From the NCBI GenBank assembly GCA_016841825.1, contig JAENYK010000001.1, positions 558,001-622,000 of the forward strand: DNA of 64,000 bases. The letters are read 5' to 3'. This DNA is from Halothermothrix sp. (GTDB lineage Bacteria; Bacillota; Halanaerobiia; DY22613). Below the pieces are notes generated by a model. The model ran no database searches. It was not told where the DNA came from and saw only the letters and a program-made list of their open reading frames with translations. The stretch's first letter is position 1; the number at the start of each line of letters is the position of its first letter. Of this stretch, positions 25,757 to 33,436 are shown piece by piece. Made by a program: the position numbers and the translations under genes.

Positions 25757-25896
25757 ACTTCCGAAGGGAAGTCTCCCAACCCCTGTAAGTGGGGGTATAA
25801 AGAACTTAAACAGTGTTTACTTCAGTGAACACACATCCCCTTCTGAAGTCATTAAAGTTAAGGCATTAACAGCTTGCTGCTAATGCGACTTTAACT
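25757..25896. ncRNA. Run of four hairpins of unknown function
   Basis: Four consecutive inverted repeats fill this 140-base gap: ACTTCC/GGAAGT (25757-25772), ACCCC/GGGGT (25779-25796), GTGTTTAC/GTGAACAC (25813-25832), and AGTTAA..GCATTA/TAATGC..TTAACT (25856-25896). The last ends right before the RBS AAAGGAG of the next gene. Could be a structured leader or a small non-autonomous mobile element with palindromic ends (IS200/IS605-like). No consensus recognised. Confidence 0.45.
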
Positions 25897-25913
25897 AGAA
25901 AGGAGTATCTTCC

Positions 25914-26432
25914 ATGAAGCGAAACAATAGCCTATTTGGTGTGTTTCTTATTCTGGCCGGCATTTTTCTGCTTCTGGAACGGTTTCAGATCATTGATGGA
26001 GATATATTCCTACTACTTTTAGGAAGCACATTTATTGCAGCATATTTTCTCAAAGGTCGAATTTTGGGACTTTTGATACCAGGCGCCTTTTTGACCTGGT
26101 TAGGCTTATATACTATTGCCATTGAACAGACCTATTATCCTATTCTGGCTGATTACTCTGGCGGTTTACTCTTTTTAGCACTGGGTCTAGCTTTTTGTAC
26201 TATCTTTATTCATACTTTTGTACATAATAAGAGTGTAACTCGCTACTGGCCGCTTTACCCAGCTTTAAGTTTGATCATTTTTGCTTTAGTTGTAGAATTT
26301 GACTTCAGATTCATTCCACAAATTTATCTTGACTATCTGAGGCATTACTGGCCAGCAGTCTTAATTATTCTGGGTGTTATCATTCTTTTGGCTGCACCCC
26401 GCGATAATGATAAAAAAGATGAAGCAGAATAA
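25914..26432 (+). CDS. Integral membrane protein, LiaI/DUF5668-like
   Basis: A 172-residue protein with about six hydrophobic helices and a short acidic tail (PRDNDKKDEAE). The repeated pattern GVFLILAGIFLLLERF and YWPAVLIILGVIILL is typical of LiaI/LiaF-type transmembrane (DUF5668-like) modules seen near envelope-stress systems. The start ATG follows AAAGGAGTATCTTCC. It converges with the VanZ-like gene, overlapping by 53 bases at the 3' ends. Function unknown. Confidence 0.7.
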   Translation: MKRNNSLFGVFLILAGIFLLLERFQIIDGDIFLLLLGSTFIAAYFLKGRILGLLIPGAFLTWLGLYTIAIEQTYYPILADYSGGLLFLALGLAFCTIFIHTFVHNKSVTRYWPLYPALSLIIFALVVEFDFRFIPQIYLDYLRHYWPAVLIILGVIILLAAPRDNDKKDEAE

Positions 26433-26784
26433 TCAAGCCCAGTTGAAAGAGAATTGCCCCGACCAGGTCAGCCAGAATATCGTGCCAATCGGGAGTCCGT
26501 CCGGGAACAAAAGATTGATGAAATTCATCCAGCAATCCATAAAAACTAGTTAAAATAGTACTAATGATCATACTTTTTAATAAATTAACCTTATCTTTCT
26601 GCGTATGAATCAGTATATTGGCCATAAATAAGACACTCAACCCTCCAAAAGCCAGAGCATGTAAGATATAATCTGGCGTTTGGATAGTAATCTCTGTACC
26701 GGGAATTGAAGATAGATAAAAAAGTAACCCCATATACCCCGGAAGAGCTAAACCCAGAAAAATCTTCAAAATTTTCGTCAACAT
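26380..26784 (-). CDS. VanZ-like family protein
   Basis: A 134-residue membrane protein with four helices. The signature YGLLDEFHQSFVPGRTPDWH followed by DILADLVGA is the VanZ-like family core. VanZ of enterococci gives low-level teicoplanin resistance; chromosomal relatives are of unclear function and are not by themselves resistance genes. Starts at ATG 26784 (weak GGGTG upstream); a GTG four codons earlier is possible. Convergent overlap with the gene at 25914-26432. Confidence 0.85.
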   Translation of the reverse strand: MLTKILKIFLGLALPGYMGLLFYLSSIPGTEITIQTPDYILHALAFGGLSVLFMANILIHTQKDKVNLLKSMIISTILTSFYGLLDEFHQSFVPGRTPDWHDILADLVGAILFQLGLIILLHLFYHYRGVQPKE

Positions 26785-26893
26785 ATTCACACCCACTTTT
26801 TAAATATTTAGTTCATTGATGAGGTTTGATTCTAATCTCCAGAAGAAGGAGATATTCCCTTTTGCGTACGACTATCTATTAAGGAGGATTATC

Positions 26894-27223
26894 ATGAAAA
26901 GGTATGAATTAATTAAAATAGATATCCTGAGTGCTGCCAGAATCTATCTAGTATTTGGCCTGGTCATCGGCTTAATTTTCACTATTCCAACTCTACTCTT
27001 TCTCCCTCTGGATGCTCACAATACCTTGATTTCAATTTTCGGCTTCTTTTTCTTTCTTTCCCTCTATGCTTTATTGGGAGCAGGGACACTGTCCCTGCTT
27101 ATCTGGCTCTATAATTTTGTAGCCAATAGAGTTGGTGGCGTAGTCATTTATACTAAAGAAGAGACCTATATTACTCCCGGGCCAGCAGAAAAAACATCCA
27201 GAGATGATCCTAAATTAAAATAA
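26894..27223 (+). CDS. Small two-helix membrane protein (DUF3566-like)
   Basis: A 109-residue protein: MKRYELIKIDILSAARIYLV, helix ~18-40, helix ~50-75 (LSLYALLGAGTLSLLIWLY), then NFVANRVGGVVIYTKEET. The Asn-x-x-Ala-x-x-x-GG(V/I) end after the second helix is common in small Bacillota membrane proteins of DUF3566 type. The start is fixed by AAGGAGGATTATC; the longer frame to 26816 has none. Function unknown. It directly precedes the tRNA-Pro promoter. Confidence 0.65.
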   Translation: MKRYELIKIDILSAARIYLVFGLVIGLIFTIPTLLFLPLDAHNTLISIFGFFFFLSLYALLGAGTLSLLIWLYNFVANRVGGVVIYTKEETYITPGPAEKTSRDDPKLK

Positions 27224-27229
27224 TTCTCC

Positions 27230-27258
27230 TTGACAATATCCTCTATTTGCGTTAAAAT
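27230..27258 (+). promoter_or_regulatory. Sigma-A promoter of tRNA-Pro
   Basis: TTGACA (27230-27235), 17-base spacer, TAAAAT (27253-27258), ~11 bases before the tRNA. Confidence 0.85.
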
Positions 27259-27269
27259 ATCAATGGTAT

Positions 27270-27346
27270 CCGGCTGTAGCGCAGCTTGGTAGCGCGCTTG
27301 CTTCGGGAGCAAGAGGCCCCGGGTTCAAATCCCGGCAGCCGGACCA
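27270..27346 (+). tRNA. tRNA-Pro (anticodon CGG)
   Basis: 77 nt with encoded CCA. Acceptor stem CCGGCTG/CAGCCGG; D-arm GCGC...GCGC; anticodon stem CTTGC/GCAAG with loop TTCGGGA, anticodon CGG reading CCG; T-arm CCGGG-TTCAAAT-CCCGG. Discriminator A. Stems are fully paired. Confidence 0.97.
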
Positions 27347-27362
27347 TTTATCAGATCCTTAT

Positions 27363-27418
27363 CGGGATTGTTTAAAGTGGTTTTCTACAGACCATTGAGA
27401 GCAGTCCCGTTTATTTTT
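27363..27418 (+). terminator. Terminator of tRNA-Pro
   Basis: CGGGATTG (27363-27370) pairs with CAGTCCCG (27402-27409) around an inner TGGT/ACCA stem, then TTTATTTTT. Confidence 0.75.
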
Positions 27419-27511
27419 CTCCGATTACTTTTCTCCCATATATTAATTTTCCACCAGGAATAGATTTCTTTGAACTCTCCTCTGGTATTTTTTAAAAACT
27501 GTTCCCTTTCT

Positions 27512-28093
27512 CTATTCAGGACAGCTAGTCAGACTCTGCATAATCAACTCCGTCATGTACTGCAGCAGCTCAGGAAAATATTCAAGTCCGATCTCTTCTT
27601 TGTGTGTATCCACATTGATGATTGCTGCAAAAATCATCATAATCATTTTACTATCAATATCTTTTCTCATCTTCCCCTGAATTTGCCACTGTTTAATAAG
27701 ACCATGAAAGCTATCATACAAAAAATCGACTGCTGCAATTCCATTTTTCTCCCGGTATGTCTGTTCAATTTTTTCAAATACGCTTCGATTATACCATTCC
27801 TTAAGTATGGGGTTAGCCTTCATCTCCACAACATTTAAGCCCAGCATCTGCCTTATTATCTCCAGAGGATTCTGATCAAAATCGAAGGACTGCAAGCATT
27901 TTTCTTTAAGCTTTGCATTCTCTTCCAGAAAAATATCCATAAATAACTCTTCTTTTGAAGAATAATGGTTATAAAACGTGCCTACAGCTATTCCAGCCTT
28001 TTTTGTTATCTCAGATATATTCGTATCCTTAAATCCTTTAACACTAAATAATTCCTTTGCACAATTATAGATCAGTATTTTTTTATCTTCCAC
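27512..28093 (-). CDS. TetR/AcrR family transcriptional regulator
   Basis: A 193-residue repressor-type protein. N-terminal HTH: NCAKELFSVKGFKDTNISEI then TKKAGIAVGTFYNHYSSKEEL, a canonical TetR motif; the C-terminal ~130 residues are the ligand-binding helical domain. The start is taken as the GTG at 28093, 8 bases after GGAGG; the ATG at 28126 lacks an RBS. A perfect sigma-A promoter (28181-28209) has a palindrome just downstream (28155-28178), so self-repression is likely. No efflux pump or enzyme sits divergently, so its other targets are unknown. Confidence 0.9.
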   Translation of the reverse strand: MEDKKILIYNCAKELFSVKGFKDTNISEITKKAGIAVGTFYNHYSSKEELFMDIFLEENAKLKEKCLQSFDFDQNPLEIIRQMLGLNVVEMKANPILKEWYNRSVFEKIEQTYREKNGIAAVDFLYDSFHGLIKQWQIQGKMRKDIDSKMIMMIFAAIINVDTHKEEIGLEYFPELLQYMTELIMQSLTSCPE

Positions 28094-28154
28094 GATAATT
28101 GCCTCCAATATGTCAGCTTTTTTCATCCCTTACAGCAAGTGCCTCCAATAATAC

Positions 28155-28178
28155 GAATGAATATCTAAATATTCGTTC
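28155..28178. promoter_or_regulatory. Palindromic operator of the TetR gene
   Basis: GAATGAATAT (28155-28164), CTAA, ATATTCGTTC (28169-28178): 10-base arms with one mismatch, covering the predicted transcript start. Confidence 0.7.
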
Positions 28179-28180
28179 AT

Positions 28181-28209
28181 ATTATAATATGTAACATTTA
28201 CTTTGTCAA
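28181..28209 (-). promoter_or_regulatory. Sigma-A promoter of the TetR gene
   Basis: Minus strand TTGACA (28209-28204), 17-base spacer, TATAAT (28186-28181): consensus at both boxes. Confidence 0.9.
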
Positions 28210-28258
28210 CACGCCTCTAAGAATTTGTGTAATAGATATATTAGTTGTCTCATTCAGC

Positions 28259-28672
28259 TCATTTAATCAAACCCTTAGCTAGCATTATCTCATACAATTC
28301 TGGTTTAGCTTTTTTCACCGATATGGGTCTCCCCTCACGATTGATAAAACAATGTACTGTCTTTCCCTCTGCCAGAAGTTCCTCACCGCGAAAAGCCCTA
28401 TACCCAAAAGCCCATTTTAGCCTTTCTACGATAATAAGTTCGGTTTCCAATGTGATTAGATCATCATACTTCGCTGAAGATATATATCGACATTGGGTTT
28501 CTATAACCGGAGAGAGAATACCCTGTGCTTCCAAAGATTTGTACTCCATGCCCATCTCTCTTAAGAGCTCAGTTCTTCCCATCTCAAACCAGACATAATA
28601 ATTAGCATGATGTACAACAGCCATGGCATCTGTCTCAGCATAACGTACGCGGAATTGAATCTTCCCCTGCAT
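28259..28672 (-). CDS. Hotdog-fold acyl-CoA thioesterase (YbgC/4HBT family)
   Basis: A 137-residue thioesterase. The block RVRYAETDAMAVVHHANYYVW has the Asp of the 4-hydroxybenzoyl-CoA thioesterase family (ETDAMAVVHH) and is followed by the FEMGRTELLREMG helix. Strands ETQCRYISSAKYDD and WAFGYRAFRGEELLAEGKTV complete the hotdog fold. It likely hydrolyses short acyl-CoA thioesters in the cytoplasm; the in vivo substrate is unknown. RBS GAGAGGTGATGATAAG. Stand-alone gene. Confidence 0.9.
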   Translation of the reverse strand: MQGKIQFRVRYAETDAMAVVHHANYYVWFEMGRTELLREMGMEYKSLEAQGILSPVIETQCRYISSAKYDDLITLETELIIVERLKWAFGYRAFRGEELLAEGKTVHCFINREGRPISVKKAKPELYEIMLAKGLIK

Positions 28673-28793
28673 CTTATCATCACCTCTCTACTAAACTATA
28701 CAATATCTATATATTTTTCTGGATTGACGCCAAATATCCTTTACACCAATAAAAAGTTTCCTTTAGCAAAATATATCATACTCTCCCGAACAC

Positions 28794-28827
28794 CAAAAAA
28801 CTGGCTTACCCATCAGCAAGCCAGTTC
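28794..28827 (-). terminator. Terminator of the ECF/envelope operon
   Basis: Minus strand AACTGGCTT, 10-base loop, AAGCCAGTT, then TTTTGG. It ends the six-gene operon that starts at 33182. Confidence 0.85.
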
Positions 28828-28833
28828 TTCAAA

Positions 28834-29175
28834 TTATTCATCATTTTTCTCTTCTTCATCGGGAATATCTTCCCAGTCATCTACATCAACAGGAGTAATC
28901 TCTTCCTCCTCATCCCATGTATCCTGCTTTCGTGGGTCTTTTTTAATATCAGGAGGATAATTTTGTGATGTACGATGTCTTTTATCATCTCCCCGAACAA
29001 TCATTACTATAAAACCAATTACCAGAGCCAGAATAGCCAGGGGCACGATAAAAACCAGTGCTGGTATAATCAATGCAACAACACCAATGATCGGCCCAAC
29101 TACTCCAAAGACAAGGCTAATGACCAATCCAACTGCTCCAAATATTAGTCCAATAATTGAACCCAGACAACCCAT
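28834..29175 (-). CDS. Small membrane protein with acidic tail, last gene of ECF operon
   Basis: A 113-residue protein. Residues ~1-60 form two or three Gly/Val/Ile-rich membrane helices (GLIFGAVGLVISLVFGVVG...). Residues ~62-113 are highly polar and acidic (DEEEEITPVDVDDWEDIPDE) and should face the cytoplasm. It lies 12 bases after the bactofilin-like gene at 29188 and is closed by the terminator, so it belongs to the sigma/anti-sigma operon. RBS AAGGAGGTGTACTA. No known family recognised. Confidence 0.75.
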   Translation of the reverse strand: MGCLGSIIGLIFGAVGLVISLVFGVVGPIIGVVALIIPALVFIVPLAILALVIGFIVMIVRGDDKRHRTSQNYPPDIKKDPRKQDTWDEEEEITPVDVDDWEDIPDEEEKNDE

Positions 29176-29187
29176 TAGTACACCTCC

Positions 29188-30108
29188 TTACTTAATCCAC
29201 GGCTTACCAGTACCGAATTTGGTTACCAATACACCACCCAGTGCCAATAAACTCACCAATAACTTAATCAATCCTCCCACAGCCAAAGGCAGCACTCCTA
29301 ATATACTAAAGATTACAGAACCGATCACTCCCTGTACATATACAGTAGGATTCTCCAATTTTAAATTCTCTGCAACCTGTTTTCCAACCAGAAGATAGAT
29401 TGCTGCCAGACCAATCATCGTGGCTATCCAATTGGCTATTCCCAAAATTATAGATATAGGAATGCCAATTATAGTAATCGCCAACAAAATAGAAACTATA
29501 ATTATAACCAGGATTCCTAACAGACCTTTCAGACCCACTCTCACCGGATCCTTCTGGATAGCTCCCTGAATCTTCTCCAGGTTAGGTAACATAAAATGGA
29601 TCAGAACCAGCGTCATCAGAATCGAAAGCAGCATCCTCCCAAACCAACCAGAAAATTTCCAAATAAAGAAATTGTTAGTTGAAAAATGTACAGGAATACG
29701 TCGGGTTACTTCAGCAAAAACCATATTTGGGGCTACACTGGTAACTTCCCCTGAGACTATAGCATCATCAAACCGCTCAATCTCACCCATTACACCAATA
29801 GCGTCCCCTGCAACAATTGCGTTTTCACGTAAGATAACATCACCAAAGACAGAAACCACATCGCCCTGAACACTACCCCCAACCATTTCTACATCTCCAA
29901 AGACTGCAATAACATCACCATTTACTCTGCCCATAATCGTCTGACTACCGAAAATTGTCACTGTATCTCCATTAACCGCCTCATCATCAGATACAATCAG
30001 GTCATCACCTAACCGGATTCGATCTCCATACTCAAAAGCCAATCCCGGTATACACAGGGACAATAACAGAATGCTTGTCATCAGAACTATTAAATATATC
30101 CTTTTCAT
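29188..30108 (-). CDS. Exported bactofilin-like beta-helix protein with C-terminal membrane domain
   Basis: A 306-residue protein with a signal peptide (~1-24, ending GLAF). Residues ~25-130 are short turns with repeating G-D-V/x-V-x-x-F/V-G-D (VNGDTVTIFGSQTIMGRVNG, GDVIAVFGDVEMVGGSVQGD), the pattern of bactofilin/polymer-forming beta-helices. The last ~150 residues hold four hydrophobic helices. Thus a beta-helix outside and a membrane anchor. A paralogue with the same design is at 31060-32013. RBS GGAGGATAATTA; start overlaps the upstream stop by one base. Confidence 0.8.
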   Translation of the reverse strand: MKRIYLIVLMTSILLLSLCIPGLAFEYGDRIRLGDDLIVSDDEAVNGDTVTIFGSQTIMGRVNGDVIAVFGDVEMVGGSVQGDVVSVFGDVILRENAIVAGDAIGVMGEIERFDDAIVSGEVTSVAPNMVFAEVTRRIPVHFSTNNFFIWKFSGWFGRMLLSILMTLVLIHFMLPNLEKIQGAIQKDPVRVGLKGLLGILVIIIVSILLAITIIGIPISIILGIANWIATMIGLAAIYLLVGKQVAENLKLENPTVYVQGVIGSVIFSILGVLPLAVGGLIKLLVSLLALGGVLVTKFGTGKPWIK

Positions 30109-31070
30109 TAATTATCCTCCATCTTGTGAAGTTTGATATTACCATTTGAAGTACTGAGGGTCAAGGTGGTTCCACCACCGCCAATCTGACCATACAGATG
30201 ATTACTATTATAAGATCCGGCAATTTCGATTGGGAATGTGAACTCCACCCGTCCATTACTGGTTTTAGCATTCAAATCATATCCCAGACTCTCATCAATC
30301 CAGATCTGAATAGAACCATTGGATGTATCCATCTCATAGTGATTCCCCTCAACCATTTTTCCCCGAAATTCAATGGAAGAATTTGAAGTATCCAGATATG
30401 CACCCAAAACCACATCCGTAGTATCCACTCTAATTCTACCATTAGAAGAATCTGCTTTAATTGATCCGGCTATATTTGTCAATTCAATAGCAGCATTCGA
30501 TGTATTAAGATCAAAGTTACCCTGAGAGCCATCTATCTGAATAGAACCATTACTGCTGGTTCCAATCACATCACCAGTATGATCTTTGACAACCAGACTG
30601 CCGTTACTGGTACGCATCTTTAAATTCCCGCGTAATCCAGATATCATAATATTAGCATTAGAAGAACGGATATCTGTAATAGTTTCAACCGGCAGATATA
30701 TCCGAAAATCTACTTTCATAGATGAAACACCTGAAGGTCGCGGTCTGAGTTGATCTGTTCGAATAACCAATTGGCTGGCACTATAATCCATATCTACTGT
30801 AACTTCGTCCACAATTTCTCTTAATCTCTCTTCAGAAAAACCTCTGAGAACTTTAACCGCCTGGATCTTAATCTTACCATCAATAGAAGGTTCGATCAGA
30901 ACAGTACCCGCAAAATTATCCAGAACAAATGAATCACTGGGTTCAAAGGTTTCCTCAATATACTCTTTATACTCTACAGATCCGTCTGGCTGGATTGATA
31001 TCTCTACACAACCGGCAAATAAAAAGAGCATACTTAATACTATCAAAACCAGAGACATTTTACGTATCAT
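30108..31070 (-). CDS. DUF4097-type beta-strand repeat lipoprotein
   Basis: A 320-residue envelope lipoprotein. Lipobox LFAGC near residue 20 (M10 of the longest frame taken as start). Residues ~140-320 are repeats of the S/T-S-N-G/A-x-I/V type (MRTSNGSLVV, GTSSNGSIQI, LNTSNAAIEL, DTSNGSIQIW, STSNGNIKL), the beta-helix of DUF4097 proteins. The start ATG at 31070 follows AAAAGGAGTGATGAAA and overlaps the previous gene by 11 bases, indicating coupling. It joins two bactofilin-like proteins in the ECF operon, all predicted to lie at the outer face of the cytoplasmic membrane. Confidence 0.85.
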   Translation of the reverse strand: MIRKMSLVLIVLSMLFLFAGCVEISIQPDGSVEYKEYIEETFEPSDSFVLDNFAGTVLIEPSIDGKIKIQAVKVLRGFSEERLREIVDEVTVDMDYSASQLVIRTDQLRPRPSGVSSMKVDFRIYLPVETITDIRSSNANIMISGLRGNLKMRTSNGSLVVKDHTGDVIGTSSNGSIQIDGSQGNFDLNTSNAAIELTNIAGSIKADSSNGRIRVDTTDVVLGAYLDTSNSSIEFRGKMVEGNHYEMDTSNGSIQIWIDESLGYDLNAKTSNGRVEFTFPIEIAGSYNSNHLYGQIGGGGTTLTLSTSNGNIKLHKMEDN

Positions 31071-32013
31071 TTTCATCACTCCTTTTCTCGATGCCAAATC
31101 GATTTTTCAATGCTACCCCAAACCCTATACATAAACTAATGAAGAAAAAGACCAGTCCGACTATTGGAATCAATGTGATCAAAAACATTGAGACAATTCC
31201 GACCAATACCCTGGCCATCTCAGTGTTATAATGTAGCCCAAACATTTCCTTCACTTTATTACCAATTACTCTCGCTACAGCCAGTTGCCCAAAGAGAGCC
31301 CCAAAGATAACCGCCAGAATGGCAACCGGAATTAATGGGATACCTACAATAGTGATCGCCAACACCACTATCAAAAATGGAGAGAGCAGAAACCCGAGAA
31401 ATCCGATAAGGAAGTAATAACCTGGTCGTTCCATTACAGAACCGGCCAACCGTTGGATCTGAGTAGCAAATAAGAACATAATCAATGCTCCCAGGGCCAG
31501 CCAACTAATTAGTCCAGTAACTCCTCCCCAAAACTTTATGTACCACGGTATTCCATTAATCCTAAAATTCCCGTGGCTAAACTCCAATCCATCAATATTC
31601 CAGGACATATTACCATGTCTTCCTCCGGAGAGTTCAGTTATCTTTCCGGTTATCACACTTCCCTCATCCTGATAAACTCGCCCTGCCATGGCGATTACAT
31701 CACCACTAACTTCTGCCTTATTTCTGAGATAAATGCTGCCAGCCATACTCTGGACATTACCATTAACCTTATTGTAAATAGTAACATCACCTGCCATAGC
31801 TGTCACATTACCATTAACCGTGCCATAGATATTGATATTTCCGGCCATTGAGTCCACATCACCGTTGATTATTTTATCTTCAGGAACGGTAATATCACCG
31901 CTCATCTGAAAGATGCCACCATCTGCTAAAACAAAACCGCTTCCCATCAATGTCAGAATACTGATTAGTACAGTAACCCAAAATATTCTTCTTATTAATA
32001 ATCCATTCTTCAT
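31060..32013 (-). CDS. Exported bactofilin-like beta-helix protein with C-terminal membrane domain
   Basis: A 317-residue protein with an N-terminal signal/anchor (~8-30), then ~100 residues of regular beta turns with the repeated cadence NGDVDSMAGNINIYGTVNG, NVTAMAGDVTIYNKVNG and NVQSMAGSIYLRN. The C-terminal half has four membrane helices (~165-290). It is a paralogue of the protein at 29188-30108. Such repeats form beta-helices that can polymerise (bactofilins), which is inference here. RBS AGGAGGTTTAATGA; 15 bases after the anti-sigma gene. Confidence 0.8.
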   Translation of the reverse strand: MKNGLLIRRIFWVTVLISILTLMGSGFVLADGGIFQMSGDITVPEDKIINGDVDSMAGNINIYGTVNGNVTAMAGDVTIYNKVNGNVQSMAGSIYLRNKAEVSGDVIAMAGRVYQDEGSVITGKITELSGGRHGNMSWNIDGLEFSHGNFRINGIPWYIKFWGGVTGLISWLALGALIMFLFATQIQRLAGSVMERPGYYFLIGFLGFLLSPFLIVVLAITIVGIPLIPVAILAVIFGALFGQLAVARVIGNKVKEMFGLHYNTEMARVLVGIVSMFLITLIPIVGLVFFFISLCIGFGVALKNRFGIEKRSDENDT

Positions 32014-32028
32014 TCATTAAACCTCCTT

Positions 32029-32601
32029 TTAATCGATTTTACCCTCATATTTAAGTAGGCCGAATAAACTCAAAGCCAAAAATATTGTAATTCCACCAAA
32101 CGGAATCAAAAAACTCCAGGGAATTAGGTCTGATATTGACATATAGACTAACTTTAAAGCCTTAGCTATGTGACGTCCAACCAGCGAATATCGACCAAAC
32201 ATCTGACCAAAGATGTGAATATTCACTACCTTATTCACAGAACTCCTGAACACCCAGGTATAAGGTATTAATCTGGATACAAATAATATTGCATTAAGCA
32301 AAGCCACCATCACCAATATTCCAACACCTTTTTTCTTTTGGGGAATCGCTGGCGATTTTTCAACAGCTGCCTCCCACTCCATTCCCATAATCTCTTCCAT
32401 CACCAATTCCTTTAATTCTACGGGTGGGTCAACTATGACCGTTTGATCAAAAATCTGAGCCATCTCTCTAAAGGCGGCGTAATCATCGGCACAGGCAGGA
32501 CAAATAGCCAGATGCTTGTGTAACATCTTTTCTTCAATCTCGCTTAACTCATCATCTAATTGTTTGTGCATTAAATCAATATATTTGCTACATTCTTTCA
32601 T
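32029..32601 (-). CDS. Anti-sigma factor with zinc-finger (ZAS) domain
   Basis: A 190-residue membrane protein. N-terminal ZAS-type zinc finger: Cys4, HKQLDDELSEIEEKMLHKHL then CPAC (His-x3-Cys-x2-Cys). Membrane helices at ~95-112 and ~160-182. Such proteins bind their cognate ECF sigma on the cytoplasmic side and release it on an envelope signal. The ATG overlaps the sigma gene's stop by four bases (ATGA), the usual arrangement. Partner: the sigma at 32598-33182. Confidence 0.92.
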   Translation of the reverse strand: MKECSKYIDLMHKQLDDELSEIEEKMLHKHLAICPACADDYAAFREMAQIFDQTVIVDPPVELKELVMEEIMGMEWEAAVEKSPAIPQKKKGVGILVMVALLNAILFVSRLIPYTWVFRSSVNKVVNIHIFGQMFGRYSLVGRHIAKALKLVYMSISDLIPWSFLIPFGGITIFLALSLFGLLKYEGKID

Positions 32602-33182
32602 CTGCTTTCTCCCTCCTCATAACTCAGATTTTTTTTAAAATTTTTTTTTAATATTTCCCTTCCTCTAAAAATCCAGGTTTTTACCGTTCCCGGAGGAATC
32701 TCCAGAACTTCTCCAATCTGCTCATATGTATAATGATGGATATGTCGCAAGATTAATGGAGTGCGATATTTTTCCGGAAGACCTACCAACGCCTTTAATA
32801 ATTCATTCTGAGATTCTCTAACTACAGCCTGTTCGGCTGGTTCGGGACCAGTATCAGCAATCTGTCTCTCCCGCTCTACACCATCATCTGAGATTACCAA
32901 AGGAACCAATTTCAGCTTTTTTTTGCGTAATTGGTTAATACACAGATTAGTGGCAATTCGATGTATCCAGGGCGAAAAAGGACGGTTTTGATCATATGAG
33001 TTCAAACTCTTAAACGTCCTGAGAAAAGTCTCCTGGGCTATATCCAGTGCATCTTCCCGATTTCCCAACATTCGATAGGCCAGATTATAGATCGAACGCT
33101 GATATCTGTCGATAACCTGACTGAAAAGTTGTTTTTCACCGGCCAGTATTTTTTTGATTAATTTTATCTCAGACATATCCAT
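32598..33182 (-). CDS. ECF RNA polymerase sigma factor
   Basis: A 194-residue sigma-70-type ECF factor. Region 2: NLAYRMLGNREDALDIAQET then FLRTFKSLNSYD; region 2.4: FSPWIHRIATNLCINQLRK; region 4: LPEKYRTPLILRHIHHYTYE then IPPGTVKTWIFRGREIL. The start at 33182 is set by the promoter position (33217-33244), which excludes the longer frame to 33245. It is the first gene of the six-gene envelope operon and its promoter has the TGAAAC-type -35 of ECF sigmas, so autoregulation is likely. Confidence 0.93.
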   Translation of the reverse strand: MDMSEIKLIKKILAGEKQLFSQVIDRYQRSIYNLAYRMLGNREDALDIAQETFLRTFKSLNSYDQNRPFSPWIHRIATNLCINQLRKKKLKLVPLVISDDGVERERQIADTGPEPAEQAVVRESQNELLKALVGLPEKYRTPLILRHIHHYTYEQIGEVLEIPPGTVKTWIFRGREILKKNFKKNLSYEEGESR

Positions 33183-33216
33183 TGCTCTCGACCCTCTTTC
33201 CTGCCTTCTATCTTTT

Positions 33217-33244
33217 AATACAACCACCCCAGAGAAAAGTTTCA
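33217..33244 (-). promoter_or_regulatory. ECF-type (sigma-W-like) promoter
   Basis: Minus strand TGAAAC (33244-33239), 16-base spacer, TGTATT (33222-33217). TGAAAC is the sigma-W-type -35; TGTATT is close to CGTATA. Suggests autoregulation of the sigma operon. Confidence 0.6.
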
Positions 33245-33374
33245 CTGATTTGAAATTTTTTTTGCAAATATTCTTGTAACCTTTCTTACATAATTATATT
33301 ATAAAGAGTTATCTCTGCATTCTCAAGATGATACTCAAACCTAATTTTCCCATACACCTAAAATTAAGTACCCC

Positions 33375-33422
33375 CAAAAATAAATCCTGAGAAAACCACT
33401 AACTATGGTCTTATCAGGATTT
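33375..33422 (-). terminator. Terminator of the MFS gene
   Basis: Minus strand AAATCCTGA, inner ACCA/TGGT stem, TCAGGATTT, then ATTTTTGG. Confidence 0.8.
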
Positions 33423-33436
33423 CTGATGAATCAAGC

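Noticed and set aside
26380-26784. Calling the VanZ-like gene a glycopeptide resistance gene
   Set aside because: The family is widespread in chromosomes and no vanA/B-type genes lie nearby.
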